NCBI RefSeq assembly: GCF_023343835.1
Contig: NW_026040159.1
Coordinates: 1-64,000 of the forward strand
Direction: 5' to 3'
Origin: Lagopus muta
Taxonomy: Eukaryota; Chordata; Aves; Galliformes; Phasianidae
Length of the DNA stretch: 64,000 nt
The notes under the pieces were generated by a model that saw only the letters and a list, made by a program, of their open reading frames with translations, was not told where the DNA came from and searched no databases. A program made the translations under genes and the position numbers. Below, in pieces: positions 1 to 12,330 of this stretch (its first letter is position 1; each line of letters begins with the position of its first letter).

Positions 1-1250
1 CATTATTTCCCATTATTTCTCATTATTTTCATTATTTCTCATTATTTTCCGATTATTTCCAATTAATTCTGATTATTTCTAATTATTTCCCATTATTTCC
101 ACTATTTTCTGATTATTTCCCATTATTTCTCATTATTTCCATTATTTTCTGATTATTTTCTGATTATTTCTAATTATTTCTCATTATTTTCCTTATTTTC
201 CGATTATTTTCCCATTATTTCTAATTATTTCTCATCATTTTCATTATTTTCCGATTATTTCTGATTAGTCCTAATTATTTTTCATTATTTTGATTATTTT
301 CCGATTATTTCAAATTATTTCTGATTAATTCCCATTATTTCTCATTATTTTCAGTATTTTCCGATTATTTCTCATTATTTCTGATTAGTTCTAATTATTT
401 CCCATTATTTCCATTATTTTCCAATTAATTTCTGATTATTTCTCATTATTTCTCATTATTTCCATTATTTTCCGATTATTTCGAATTATTTCTGATTAAT
501 TCCCATTATTTCTCATTATTTTCATTATTTTCATTATTTTCCGATTATTTCTGATTAGTTCTAATTATTTCCCATTATTTTCTGATTATTTTCATTAATT
601 TCCGATTATTTCTCATTATTTCCCATTATTTTCATTATTTCTCATTATTTTCATTATTTTCCGATTATTTCCCATTATTTCTGATTAGTCCTAATTATTT
701 CTCATTATTTCCATTATTTTCCGATTATTTCAAATTATTTCTGATTAATTCCCATTATTTCTCATTATTTCCCATTATTTCCATTATTTTCCGATTATTT
801 TCCAATTATTTCTCATTATTTTCGTTATTCTCCGATTATTTCTGATTAGTCCTAATTATTTCCCATTATTTCCATTATTTTCCGATTAATTTCCAATAAT
901 TTCTCATTATTTCCCGTTATTTTGTAATACATTTCCAATTATTTCATTAATTTCCCGATAATTTCTCATTATTTCCAATTACTTCTAAATTATTTCTATT
1001 ACTTCATTAATTTCCTGATAATTTCTCATTATTTCCTATTATTTCTAAATTATTCCGATTATTTTCTAATAATTCCTCATTAGTCTTTATTATTTCAACT
1101 ATTCTCTGATTAATCCTCATTATTTCTATTATTTCTCATTATTTCCAATTATTTCCATTATTTCTAATTATTTCTCTTTTTTTTTTAAGCGTTTCCAATT
1201 ATTTCTAATTATTCACAAAATATTCCAATTATTTTTCTTATTTCTAATCA
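1..1250. repeat. AT-rich ATTATTTC tandem array
   Basis: Imperfect tandem repeats of an 8-12 base unit (ATTATTTC, GATTATTTTCC, AATTATTTCC) fill this stretch with no open frame of note. It lies far 3' of JH on the heavy-chain sense (minus) strand. AT-rich tracts flank heavy-chain intronic enhancers in mammals as matrix-attachment regions, but nothing here proves that role. Confidence 0.85.
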
Positions 1251-1257
1251 TTTTTTA

Positions 1258-1350
1258 CACCTCCTAATAACTCCTAATAACTCCTAATAACTTCTAATAA
1301 CTTCTAATAACTCCTAATAACTTCTAATAACTCCTAATATCTCCTAATAA
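1258..1350. repeat. 10-bp minisatellite (CTCCTAATAA)
   Basis: About nine head-to-tail copies of a 10-base unit, CTCCTAATAA or CTTCTAATAA. From here to about 1,620 the sequence is AT-rich, with no gene seen. Confidence 0.85.
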
Positions 1351-1624
1351 CTTCCATTAAAATTCACCAAAAAATCATAAAATCCACACAAAATTCGCTA
1401 AAAGTTACCAAAAAAAAGCACTTAAAAAACCTCTAATAAGCTGAATAGAAAGATTCTAATAATTCTAATTAAAAGCTTCTAATAATTTCCATTAATGATT
1501 TGTAATTTCGGATGAATCCGATCCAAACTTCACAAATAATCACGAAATTCAACCTCCCCAAAAAGAAGAGAAATTCGGGTCAAAACGGCCAAATTTTGCC
1601 CATTTCTCACGAAATTTCCTATCT

Positions 1625-2460
1625 ATTAATTATTAATCACTAATAATCGCTATTAATTTCACCCAAAATTGATTAATTTCACTTAAAATCACCCCAAAAT
1701 CCTCATTTCCACCCTATTGGCCTCAAATCCCCCCTTTCCCCCCCCCAAAAAATCCCCCAAAAATCCCATTTTTCCACCCTTTTACCCCCAAATCCACCAC
1801 CTTTATTAATCAACTATTAATCACTAATAATCTCTATTAATTTCACCCCAAAATTGATCGATTTCCCTCAAAACCCCCCAAAAATCCTCATTTCCACCCT
1901 ACTGGCCTCAAATCCCCCCTTTTCCCCCCCAAAAAATCCCCCCAAAATCCCATTTTTCCACCCTTTTACCCCAAAAATCCTCCACCTCTATTAATTAACT
2001 ATTAATCACTAATAATCTCTATTAATTTCACCCAAAATTGATTAATTTCACATAAAATCACCCCAAAATCCTCATTTCCACCCTATTGGCCTCAAATCCT
2101 CCCTTTCCCCCCCAAAAAAATCCCCCAAAAAATCCCTTATTTCCACCTTTTTACCCCAAAAATCCTCCACCTCAATTAATCAACTATTAATCACTAATAA
2201 TCTCTATTAATTTCACCCCAAAATTGATCAATTTCACTTAAAATCACCCCAAAATCCTCATTTCCACCCTATTGGCCTCAAATCCTCTCTTTCCCCCCCA
2301 AAAAATCCCCCCAAAATCCCATTTTTCCACCCTTTTACCCCAAAATCCTCCACCTCTATTAATCAACTATTAATCACTAATAATCTCTATTAATTTCACC
2401 CAAAATTGATTAATTTCACTTAAAATCACCCCAAAATCCTCATTTCCACCCTATTGGCCT
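1625..2460. repeat. ~180-185-bp tandem repeat, about 4.5 copies
   Basis: Units begin near 1,625, 1,803, 1,987, 2,172 and 2,356. Each has an AT-rich half (ATTAATCACTAATAATC) and a C-rich half (CCACCCTATTGGCCTCAAATC followed by CCCCCC/AAAAA runs). The copies are very similar, which suggests recent expansion or homogenisation. Confidence 0.85.
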
Positions 2461-2815
2461 CAAATCCCCCAAAAAACCCCCCAAAAATCCCATTTTTCAC
2501 CATTTTTCCCCCATTTTGCCCAAAATCGCCTTTTTTCACCCCAAAATCCCCTTTTTTCCCCCCAAAATCGACCCCAAATCCCCGTTTCCCCCCAACTTCC
2601 CATTTTTGCCCCTTTTACCCCCAAAAAACCCCCCAAAAAACCCCAATTTCCCCTTTTTTTGTTGTTTTCGAAACCCAAATTTCCCATTTTTGGGTGTTTT
2701 TGACCCAAAATCGAAACCGGCCCTAAAAACCAACAGCAGCTGCCGCCAAATTTGGGACCAAATTCCACCATTTTGGGGGGTCCAAACATCGTCCAAAAAA
2801 TGCAATTTTTCAACT
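2460..2815. repeat. Pyrimidine-rich CCCCAAAATCCC low-complexity tract
   Basis: C-runs alternate with A-runs (CCCCAAAATCCC, CCATTTTTCCCC). The small open frames on both strands have strong composition bias (Pro/Phe/Lys or Gly/Trp/Phe) and no domain, so they are not called as genes. The minus strand, which is heavy-chain sense, is G-rich here. Confidence 0.7.
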
Positions 2816-3749
2816 TTAATTTCTATTAATTATTATTATTATTGATTATTATTAATTAATTATTAATTATTAAAAATATTAATATTTATTATTATTGTAT
2901 TTTTATTGTATCATTTTACCATTTATTTTATTATTATTATTATTTTATTATATTTTTATTATTATTTTTCATTCTATTTATAATCATTATTTTTAATTTG
3001 TATCATTTTATTGTCATTATTTTTAATATTATTATTAATATTATTTAATATTATTTAATATATTATTATTATTAATATTAATTACGGTATTATTATTGTA
3101 TTATTTTACTATTATATTTTTATTATTATTTTTCATTCTATTTATAATCATTATTTTTAATTTGTATCATTTTTATTGTTATTATTTTTAATATTATTAT
3201 TTATTATTATTTAATATTATTTATTATTATTTAATATTATTTAATATATTATTATTATTATTTCTTGTATTATTATTGTATTATTTTACTATTATATTTT
3301 TATTATTATTAATTCTATTTATAATCATTATTTTTAATTTGTATCATTTTTATTGTTATTATTTTTAATATTATTATTTATTATTATTTCTTATTATTTA
3401 TTATTATTTAATATTATTTAATATATTATTATTATTATTATTAATTCTTGTATTATTATTGTATTATTTTACTACTATATTTTTATTATTACTTTTCATT
3501 CTATTTATAATCATTATTTTTAATTTTTATTAATTTTATTGTTATTATTTTTAATATTATTATTAATATTTTTAATATTATTTAATATATTATTATTATT
3601 ATTGATTATTGCATTATTATTGTATTATTTTACTATTATATTTTTATTATTATTATTAATTCTATTTATAATCATTATTTTTAATCTGTATTATTTTTAT
3701 TGTTATTATTTTTAATATTATTGTTAATATTATTTAATATTATTTAATA

Positions 3750-3780
<31 letters not shown>
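2815..3780. repeat. (ATT)n array with ~180-bp higher-order unit
   Basis: Nearly pure A/T. A unit containing TGTATTATTTTACTATTAT, TTTATAATCATTATTTTTAA and TTTTTATTGTTATTATT recurs about five times at roughly 180-base steps. No gene is seen. Confidence 0.85.
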
Positions 3781-3781
<1 letters not shown>

Positions 3782-4235
3782 GGGCCAAAAACGTCGATTT
3801 TGGGCAAAACGGCTCCAAAAAAACGAAAGGATGAAAAATGCAGAGGCTGAAGAACCATTGATTGCCCCCAATTAGTCCTAATTAACATTTTGCTTTTTAA
3901 TTAAGAGACATTCGTTAAGAAAATTAATCGATATTAGGGTATTAATAAATACGTATTAATGATTTCTAGATTAATGACGGTTTTAAATTGCCCCCAATCA
4001 GTCCTAATTACCTTTTTTTTTTTTTTAATTAGGAGATATTAATTAGGAAAATTAATTGATATTAGGGTATCAATATAGAAATGTTAATAATTGTTATATT
4101 AATTACGATCTTAAATTGCTCTCAATTAGCTCAGATTATCGTCCTTTTTAATTAAGAAACCTTCATTAAGAAAATAAAAAATAATAATTTTAAAATTAAT
4201 TAGTTAAAATTAGAAATTATTGCTATTTTATTTTA
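3781..4235. repeat. AT-rich block with 127-bp triplication
   Basis: Three related units start at 3,861, 3,987 and 4,115, spaced 126 and 128 bases, each beginning ATTGCCCCCAATTAGTCC or a variant. It is the least repetitive stretch in the 7.5 kb downstream of JH, so it is the best place in this window to look for an intronic enhancer. I saw no clear octamer or E-box cluster that would settle it. Confidence 0.6.
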
Positions 4236-4366
4236 GTGTAATTTATTTAAATTTAGTGTAATTTATTTTATTTTATTTTATTTTATTTTATTTTATTTTA
4301 TTTTAATTTTATTTTATTTTATTTTATTTTATTTTATTTTATTTTATTTTATTTTATTTTATTTTT
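4236..4366. repeat. (TTTTA)n microsatellite
   Basis: A near-perfect pentanucleotide repeat of about 24 copies with a few one-base slips. Confidence 0.9.
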
Positions 4367-4369
4367 TTC

Positions 4370-7300
4370 ACCCCAAATTCGATTTCCTCCCTAAAATGAC
4401 CCAAAATTTGCCATTTTTTGACCCAAATTTGCCATTATTTTCTCCCTAAATTAATTTTTACCCCCCAAAAGACCCAAAATTCACATTTTTGACCCAAAAT
4501 TGCCATTTTTTCAACCTAAATTTAATTTCCTCCCTAAAATGACCCAAAATTCACATTTTTTGACCCAAATTTGCCATTTTTTCACCCTAAATTCAATTTC
4601 CTCCCTAAAATGACCCAAAATTGAACATTTTTTGACCCAAATTTGGCATTTTTTGCCCTAAATTAATTTTCCTCCCTAAAATGACCCAAAATTCTCCATT
4701 TTTGACCCAAAAATTGCCATTTTTTTCACCCTAATTCTCATTTCCTCCCTAAAATGACCCAAAATTGCCTTTTTTTTTTGAACCAAATTTGCCATTTTTT
4801 TCTCCCTAAATTAATTTTTACCCCTCAAATGACCCAAAATTCATATTTTTTGGCCCAAATTTGCCGTTTTTCTCCCTAAATTAATTTCTACCCCCCAAAT
4901 GACCCAAAATCGCCATTTTTTAGCCTGAATTTGCCATTTTTCTCCCTAAATTAATTTTTACCCCCAAAATGACCCAAAATTCACATTTTTTGACCCAAAC
5001 TTGCCATTTTTTCTCCCTAATTCTCATTTCCTCCCTAAAATGAGCCAAAATTGCCATTTTTTTGACCCAAATTTGCCATTTTTTGCCCTAAATTAATTTT
5101 TTTTGCCCTAAAATGACACCAAATTTGTCATTTTTGACCCAAATTTGCCATTTTTTCTCCCTAAATTAATTTTTACCACCCAAAAGACCCAAAATTCACA
5201 TTTTTGACCCAAATTTGCCATTTTTTCAACCTAAATTTAATTTCCTCCCTAAAATGACCCAAAATTGAACATTTTTGGACTCAAATTTATCATTTTTCAC
5301 CCCAAATTCGATTTCCTCCCTAAAATGACCCAAAATTGCCATTTTTTAACCCAAATTTGCCATTTTCCTCCCTAAAATGACCCAAAATTGAACATTTTTT
5401 GACCCAAATTTGGCATTTTTTGCCCTAAATTAATTTTCCTCCCTAAAATGACCCAAAATTCTCCATTTTTGACCCAAAAATTGCCATTTTTTCACCCTAA
5501 TTCTCATTTTCTCCCTAAAATGACCCAAAATTGAACATTTTTGACCCAAATTTGCCATTATTTTCTCCCTAAATTAATTTTTACCCCCAAAATGACCCAA
5601 AATTCACATTTTTGAACCAAAATTTGCCATTTTTTCTCCATAATTCGAATTTCTTCCCTAAAATGACCCAAAATTTGCCATTTTTTTGCCCTAAATCTGA
5701 TTTCTCACATAAAAATGATCCAAAATTCACATTATGACCCAAATTTGTCATTTTTCACCCTAAATTAATTTTCCTCCCTAAAATGACCCAAAAATGAACA
5801 TTTTTTGACCCAAATTTGCCTTTTTTCTTCCTGAATTCAATTTCCTCCCTAAAATGACCCAAATTTGAACATTTTTGGACCCAAAATTTGTCATTTTTCA
5901 CCCCAAATTCGATTTCCTCCCTAAAATGACTCAAAATTCACATTTTTTACCCAAAATTTGCCATTTTTTCTCCCTAATTCTCATTTCCTCCCTAAAATGA
6001 CCCAAAATCGCCATTTTTTGACCCAAATTTGCCGTTTTTTCTCCCTAAATTAATTTTTAACTCCCAAATGACCCAAAATTGCCATTTTTTAGCCCAAATT
6101 TGCCATTTTTCTCCCTAAATTAATTTTTACCCCCCCAAAATGACCCAAAATTCACATTTTTGACCCCAAATTTGCCATTTCTTCACCCTAAATCTCAATT
6201 CTGCCCTAAAATGACCATAAATCGCCATTTTTTGACCCAAATTTGCCATTTTTTGCCCTAAATTAATTTTTTGCCCTAAAATGACACAAAATTTGTCATT
6301 TTTGACCCAAATTTGCCGTTTTTCTCCCTAAATGAAATTTTCACCCCCCAAATGACCCAAAATTCAAATTTTTGACCCAAAAATTGCCATTATTTTCACC
6401 CTAATTCTCATTTCCTCCCTAAAATGACCCAAAATTGAACATTTTTGGACCCAAATTTGTCATTTTTCACCCCAAATTCGATTTCCTTCCTAAAATGACC
6501 CAAAATTCACATTTTTTGACCCAAATTTGCCTTTATTTTCTCCCTAAATACGTTTTCTTCCCCAAAATGACCGAAAATTGTCCATTTTTGACCCAAATCT
6601 GCCGATTTTTCACCCTAATTCCCCCAAAATCAACATTTTTTAAACCCCAAAATCCAACCTCGAAACCGACCCCAAAATTTTCGCCCTAAAATGACCCAAA
6701 ATCGCCATTTTTTTACCCAAATTTGCCATTTTTTCTCCCTAAAATGACCCAAAATTGAACATTTTTGGACCCAAATTTGCCATTTTTTCAACCGAAATTC
6801 AATTTCCTCCCTAAAATGACCCAAAATTGAACATTTTTGGACCCAAATTTGCCATTTTTTCTCCCTAAAATGACCCAAAAATCACATTTTTTGACCCAAA
6901 TTTGCCTTTTTTCACCCTAAATTAATTTTCCTCCCTAGAATGACCCAAAAATCACATTTTTGGACCCAAATTTGCCATTTTTTCACCGAAAATTAATTTT
7001 TCACCCTAAAATGACCCAAAATTGACCATTTTTGACCCAAATTTGCCGTTTTTTGCCCTAATTTTTTTGCCCTAAAATGACCCAAAATTCATGTTTTTTT
7101 GACCCAAATTTGCCATTTTTCACCCTAAATCCAATTTCCTCCCTAAAATGACACAAAATTGAACATTTTTGGTCCCAAAATTTGTCATTTTTCACCCCAA
7201 ATTCGATTTCCTCCCTAAAATGACCCAAAATTCACATTTTTTGACCCAAAATTTGCCATTTTTTCTCCATAATTCGAATTTCCTCCCTAAAATGACCCAA

Positions 7301-7600
7301 AATTGAACATTTTTGGACCCAAATTTGCCATTTTTTCAACCGAAATTCAATTTCCTCCCTAAAATGACCCAAAATTCACATTTTTGACCCAAATTTGCCA
7401 TTTTTTCTCCCTAAAATGACCCAAAATTCACATTTTTGGACCCAAATTCGCCATTTTTTCGCCCTAAATTAATTTTTCACCCTAAAATGACCCAAAATTG
7501 ACCATTTTTGACCCAAATTTGCCGTTTTTTGCCCTAATTTTTTTGCCCTAAAATGACCCAAAATTCCCATTTTTGACCGAACCGAACCCCAAAACGCCTC
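4370..7600 (-). repeat. G-clustered tandem array 3' of JH; candidate switch-like region
   Basis: About 3.2 kb of degenerate tandem units of roughly 50-60 bases. On the sense (minus) strand they read as GGGTCATTTTAGGGAGGAAA, AAATGGCAAATTTGGGTCAAA and close variants. The G clusters fall on the non-template strand and the array lies between JH and the expected Cmu, both typical of switch-mu regions. It is less G-dense than mammalian Smu and lacks frequent AGCT, so the switch call is an inference from position and strand asymmetry. The repeat itself is seen directly. Confidence 0.75.
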
Positions 7601-7776
7601 CAATTTCCCCCCCAATTTTCCTTTTTTCACCCAAATTCGGGCCGTTTCACCCCAAAATCTCCCGACCCCCCCAAAATTTGGGACCCCCCCCCCAAAAAAA
7701 AGTCTTCGACTGACCCAAAATCGCCAAATTTTGCCCCAAAATCGCGGTGGCCATTTTGGGGGGATTTGGGACTCAC

Positions 7777-7833
7777 CGGAGGAGACGACGACTTCGGTCC
7801 CGGTGCCCCAGGCGTCGATGCTACCAGCAGCAC
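7777..7833 (-). CDS. IGHJ: Immunoglobulin heavy JH segment
   Basis: A 57-base joining segment read on the minus strand. In the frame of the expressed chain it gives AAGSIDAWGTGTEVVVSS: the W-G-x-G motif (WGTG) starts FR4, and EVVVSS ends it, close to the chicken JH (SIDAWGHGTEVIVSS). It is preceded by a 23-RSS at 7,834-7,872 and followed at once by the splice donor GTGAGT (7,776-7,771) for joining to a constant-region exon. No other JH was found, which agrees with the single JH of birds. It would join to the D at 10,704-10,733 under the 12/23 rule. Confidence 0.95.
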
Positions 7834-7872
7834 CACACTGCCCCAAAATCCACCTTTTTTCACCCAAAAACT
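7834..7872 (-). other. 23-RSS of JH
   Basis: The heptamer is CAGTGTG on the sense strand (7,834-7,840), one substitution type away from CACTGTG. The spacer is exactly 23 bases (7,841-7,863). The nonamer AGTTTTTGG (7,864-7,872) keeps the central T run of the GGTTTTTGT consensus. It is recognised by RAG1/RAG2 and pairs with 12-RSSs. Confidence 0.85.
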
Positions 7873-7959
7873 CCGCCCACTTCTTTCGGGGTTAAAAAAC
7901 AACGATTTTGGGCAAAAAAAATGCAAAAAAATGCCATTTTTCACCATTTTTGGTCTTTT

Positions 7960-10000
7960 TTGCCCTAAATTTTGCACTTATAACCTCCCCACATTCCTCA
8001 AAATGGAAGATTTTACTTTTGGGTTCAGATTTTTCCAATCCACCTCAATTTTGGGGCTAAAAAAGCCATTTTTCGTCAGAAATCACCATTTTTAGACAAA
8101 AATTGCCGTTTTTAGACCAAAAAATACCATTTTGAACCAATTTCTGCCATTTTTGCCCCAAATTCCCCACTTCTGACCACCCCACATCCCTCAAGATGGA
8201 GGATTTCACTTCTTGGGTTCAGATTTTTCCAGTCCTCGTGAATTTCCACCTCAATTTTGGGGCTAAAAAAGCCATTTTTAGTCCAAAATTGCCATTTTTA
8301 GTCAAAAATCGCCATTTTTAGATCAAAAAAACCAACATTTTTAACCAATTTCTGCCATTTTTGCCCCAAATTCCCCACTTCTGACCACCCCAAATTCCCC
8401 AAGATGGAAGATTTCACTTTTTGGGTTCAGATTTTTCCAATCCACCTCAATTTTGGGGCTAAAAAAGCCATTTTTAGTCAAAAATTGCCGTTTTCAGACA
8501 AAAATTGCCATTTTTAGATCAAAAAATCACCATTTTTAACCAATTTCTGCCATTTTTGCCCCATTCTCCACCCTCAGGATCATCCAATAATGCCCCAAAT
8601 TGAAGATTTCACTTTATGGGTTCAGATTTTTCCAATCCTCGTGAATTTCCACCTCAATTTTGGGGCTAAAAAAGCCATTTTTAGTCAAAATTTGCCATTT
8701 TTAGATCAAAAAACACCATTTTGAACCAATTTCTGCCATTTTTTTGCCCCAAATTCCTCACTTCTGACCACCCCACATCCATCACAATTGAAGATTTTAC
8801 ATTTTGGGTCCAGATTTTTCCAATCCACCTCAATTTTGGGGCTAAAAAAGCCATTTTTCATCAAAAATTGCCATTTTTAGTCAAAAATTGCCATTTTTTG
8901 ACCAAAAAATCACCATTTTGAACCAATTTCTGCCATTTTTGCCCCAAATTCCCCACTTCTGACCACCCCACATCCCTCAAGATGGAGGATTTCACTTTTT
9001 GGGTTCAGATTTTTCCAATCTTCGTGAATTTCCACCTCAATTTTGGGGCTAAAAAAGCCATTTTTAGTCAAAATTTGCCATTTTTAGACAAAATTTGCCA
9101 TTTTTAGATCAAAAATCACCATTTTGAAGCAATTTCTGCCATTTTTGCCCCAAATTCCTCACTTCTGACCACCCCACATCCTCAAGATGGAAGATTTCAC
9201 TTTTTGGGTTCAGATTTTTCCAATCCACCTCAATTTTGGGGCTAAAAAAGCCATTTTTAGTCAAAAATCGCCGTTTTTAGACAAAATTTGCCATTTTTTG
9301 ACCAAAAAAACACAATTTTTAACCAATTTCTGCCATTTTTGCCCCAAATTCCCCACTTCTGACCACCCCACATCCCTCAAGATGGAAAATTTTACTTTTT
9401 GGGTTCAGATTTTTCCAATCCACCTCAATTTTGGGGCTAAAAAAGCCATTTTTAGACAAAAATCGCCGTTTTTAGACAAAATTTGCCATTTTTTGACCAA
9501 AAAAAACACAATTTTTAACCAATTTCTGCCATTTTTGCCCCAAATTCCTCACTTATGATCACCCCACATCCCTCAAGATGGAGGATTTCACTTTTTGGGT
9601 TCAGATTTTTCCAATCCTCGTGATTTTCCACCTCAATTTTGGGGCTAAAAAAGCCATTTTTAGTCAAAAATCGCCATTTTTAGACAAAACTTGCCATTTT
9701 TAGATCAAAAATCACCATTTTTAACCAATTTCTGCCATTTTTGCCCCAAATTCCTCACCTATGATCACCCCAAATTCCTCAAGATGGAAAATTTTACTTT
9801 TTGGGTTCAGATTTTTCCAATCCTCGTGATTTTCCACCACAATTTTGGGGCTAAAAAAGCCATTTTTCATCAAAAATTGCCATTTTTAGTCAAAAATCGC
9901 CATTTTTAGATCAAAAATCACCATTTTGAACCAATTTCTGCCATTTTTGCCCCAAATTCCCCACTTCTGACCTCCCCATATCCCTCAAGATGGAAAATTT
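7960..10000. repeat. ~200-bp tandem array between JH and D
   Basis: About ten copies of a roughly 195-210-base unit contain CCCCACTTCTGACCACCCCA, GGGTTCAGATTTTTCCAATCC and GGGGCTAAAAAAGCC, then runs of GCCATTTTTAGTCAAAAATT. Open frames of up to about 120 residues arise only from the periodicity. No D segment or RSS was found inside. Confidence 0.85.
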
Positions 10001-10119
10001 GGGGCAAAAAACGGCCGCAGAAATTGCAAATATCTGCCAAAGTGCCCCAAAATGACCCAAATGTGGCGGAAATTGCCCCAAAAATGACCTAAAAGTGATG
10101 GAAATTGCCCCAAAAATGA

Positions 10120-10560
10120 CCCAGAAGTGAGAATTTTGGGGTGAAAATGGGGAAAAATGGGAACGAGGGGGGTGGAAGGGGTTTGAAGGGGAGAAAAGGG
10201 GCGAAAATTTGGGGTGAAATCGGGCAGAAATGGGGAATTTTGAGAGGATTTGGGGCGAAAGTGGTGGAAATTGTGGAGATTTGGGGGAAATTGAGAGTTT
10301 TGGGGGAAAATTGAGGAGATTTGGGGAAATTGAGGAGATTTTGGGGGAAATTGAGGGAATTTGGGGGAAATTGAGGAGATTTGGGGAAATTTGAGGAGAT
10401 TTTGCTGAAATTGAGAGATTTTGTGGGAATTTGAGGAGATTTGGTGGAAATTGAGGGGATTTGGGGGAAATTGAGGAGATTTGGTGGAAATTGAGGAAAT
10501 TTGGTGGAAATTGGGGTGATTTGGGGGAAATTGAGGAAATTTTTTGGAAAACGTGGGATA
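10120..10560. repeat. 21-bp minisatellite on the J side of D
   Basis: Tandem units of roughly 21 bases (GGAAATTGAGGAGATTTGGGG and variants). On the minus strand they give an artefactual frame of SISPKFPQFPP-like repeats. The same array resumes on the other side of the D segment at about 10,975, so the D block sits inside or was inserted into it. Confidence 0.85.
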
Positions 10561-10675
10561 TTTTGGGGTGGAAAATGTGGATTTGGGGAAAAAAAGGGAG
10601 AATTCAAGGCGTCGATGGCGGTGGATTGGGGGCGAAAGTGGTGGAAAAGGGGGAAAGTGGCCCAAAATGGAGGGA

Positions 10676-10703
10676 GGTTTTTGTTATGGGGTGAAGCACG
10701 GTG
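10676..10703 (-). other. 3' 12-RSS of D
   Basis: Reading the sense strand, the heptamer is CACCGTG (10,703-10,697), the spacer is 12 bases and the nonamer is a perfect ACAAAAACC (10,684-10,676). It directs D-to-JH joining. Confidence 0.95.
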
Positions 10704-10733
10704 ATAAGCAGCACCACCACAGTAACCACTACC
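10704..10733 (-). CDS. IGHD: Immunoglobulin heavy D segment
   Basis: A 30-base D core between two 12-RSSs. Its main frame reads GSGYCGGAAY, the Gly/Tyr/Cys pattern of chicken D segments, where the single Cys can form intra-CDR3 disulfides. The other frames are VVVTVVVLL-like, or contain a stop. It lies 2.8 kb from JH and 5.6 kb from the functional VH. It is the only D found between them, whereas chicken carries a cluster of about fifteen; an assembly collapse or true loss cannot be told apart from the sequence. Confidence 0.95.
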
Positions 10734-10761
10734 CACAGTGATACAAGGTTGACCAAAATCC
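10734..10761 (-). other. 5' 12-RSS of D
   Basis: The heptamer is CACTGTG on the sense strand (10,740-10,734), the spacer is 12 bases (10,741-10,752) and the nonamer is GGATTTTGG (10,753-10,761), two mismatches from GGTTTTTGT. It pairs with the 23-RSS of VH. Confidence 0.92.
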
Positions 10762-10974
10762 TCTGTTTTTAGCCCAAAATTGGGGGCTGGTCGCTTGAGC
10801 GGCCACCGGTGGAGATGCTTCCTCCCAAAGGGCCCCAAAAAGGGGGGAAAAAAACGCAGATTTGGGGCAAAAAACGGCCTCAGAAATGGCAAATATCCGC
10901 CAAAGTGCCCCAAAATGACCCAAAATGACCCAAAAGTGATGAAAATTGCCCCAAAATGACCCAAAAATGACGAA

Positions 10975-12330
10975 AATTGAGGAAATATGGGGGAATTTGA
11001 GGGAATTTGGGGGAAATTGAGGAGATTTGGGGAAATCTGAGGAGATTTGGGGGAAATTGAGGAGATTTTGGGGGAAATTGGGGGAATTTGGGTGAAATTC
11101 TGGAGATTTTGGTGGAAATTGAGGAGATTTTGGGGGAAATTCAGGAAATTTGGGAGAAATTGAAGGAATTCGGGGGAATTTGAGGGAATTTGCAGGGAAA
11201 TTGAGGGAATTTGGGGAAATTTGAGGAGATTTGGGGGAAATTGAGGAGATTTGGGGGAAATTGAGGAGAATTTGGGGGAAATTGAGGAGAATTTGGGGGA
11301 AATTGAGGAGATTTGGGGAAATTTGAGGAGATTTGGGGGAAATTGAGGAGATTTTGGGGGAAATTGAGGGAATGTGGGTGAAATTCTGGAGATTTTGGTG
11401 GAAATTGAGGAGATTTTGGGGGAAATTCAGGAAATTTGGGGGAAATTGAGGGAATTCGGGGGAATTTGAGGGAATTTGCAGGGAAATTGAGGGAATTCGG
11501 GGGAAATTTGAGGAGATTTGGGTGAAATTGAGGGGATTTGGGGGAAATTGAGGGAATTTGGTGGAAATTGAGGAAATTTGGGGGAAATTGAGGAAATTTG
11601 GGTGAAATTGAGGGGATTTGGGGGAAATTCAGGGAATTTGGTGGAAATTGAGGAAATTTGGGGGAAATTGGGGGGATTTGGGGGAAATTTGAGGAGATTT
11701 GGGTGAAATTGAGGAAATTTGGGGGAAATTGAGGAAATTTGGGTGAAATTGAGGGAGATTTGGGGGAAATTGAGGAGATTTTGGGGGAAATTGAGGAAAT
11801 TTGGGTGAAATTGAGGAAATTTGGGGAAAATTGAGGGAATTCGGGGTAATTTGAGGGAATTTGGGTGAAATTTGAGGAGATTTGGGTGAAATTGAGGAGA
11901 TTTGGGGGGAAATTGAGGAGATTTGGGGGAAAATTGAGGGAATTTGGGGGAAATTGAGGAGATTTGGCGAAAAATTGAGGGAATTTGGGTGAAATTGAGG
12001 GAATTTGGGTGAAATTGAGGAGATTTTGGGGGAAATTGAGGGAATTTGGGTGAAATTGAGGAGATTTGGGGGAAATTGAGGAGATTTGGGGGAAAATTGA
12101 GGGAATTTGGTGGAAATTGAGGAAATTTGGGGGAAATTGGGGGGATTTGGGGGAAATTTGAGGAGATTTGGGTGAAATTGAGAGATTTGGGGGAAATTGA
12201 GGAAATTTGGGTGAAATTGAGGGAGATTTGGGGGAAATTGAGGAGATTTGGGGGAAAATTGAGGGAATTTGGTGGAAATTGAGGCAATTTTGGGGGAAAT
12301 TGAGGGAATTTGATGGAAATTTGGTTAGTG
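10975..12330. repeat. 21-bp minisatellite on the V side of D
   Basis: Continuation of the GGAAATTGAGGAGATTTGGGG array, about 65 units. It gives a 286-residue minus-strand frame of Pro/Phe/Ser/Asn repeats that is not considered a gene. Confidence 0.88.

Noticed and set aside
1-7600. Constant-region (Cmu) exons
   Set aside because: No Ig constant-domain motif in any frame; only repeats are present.
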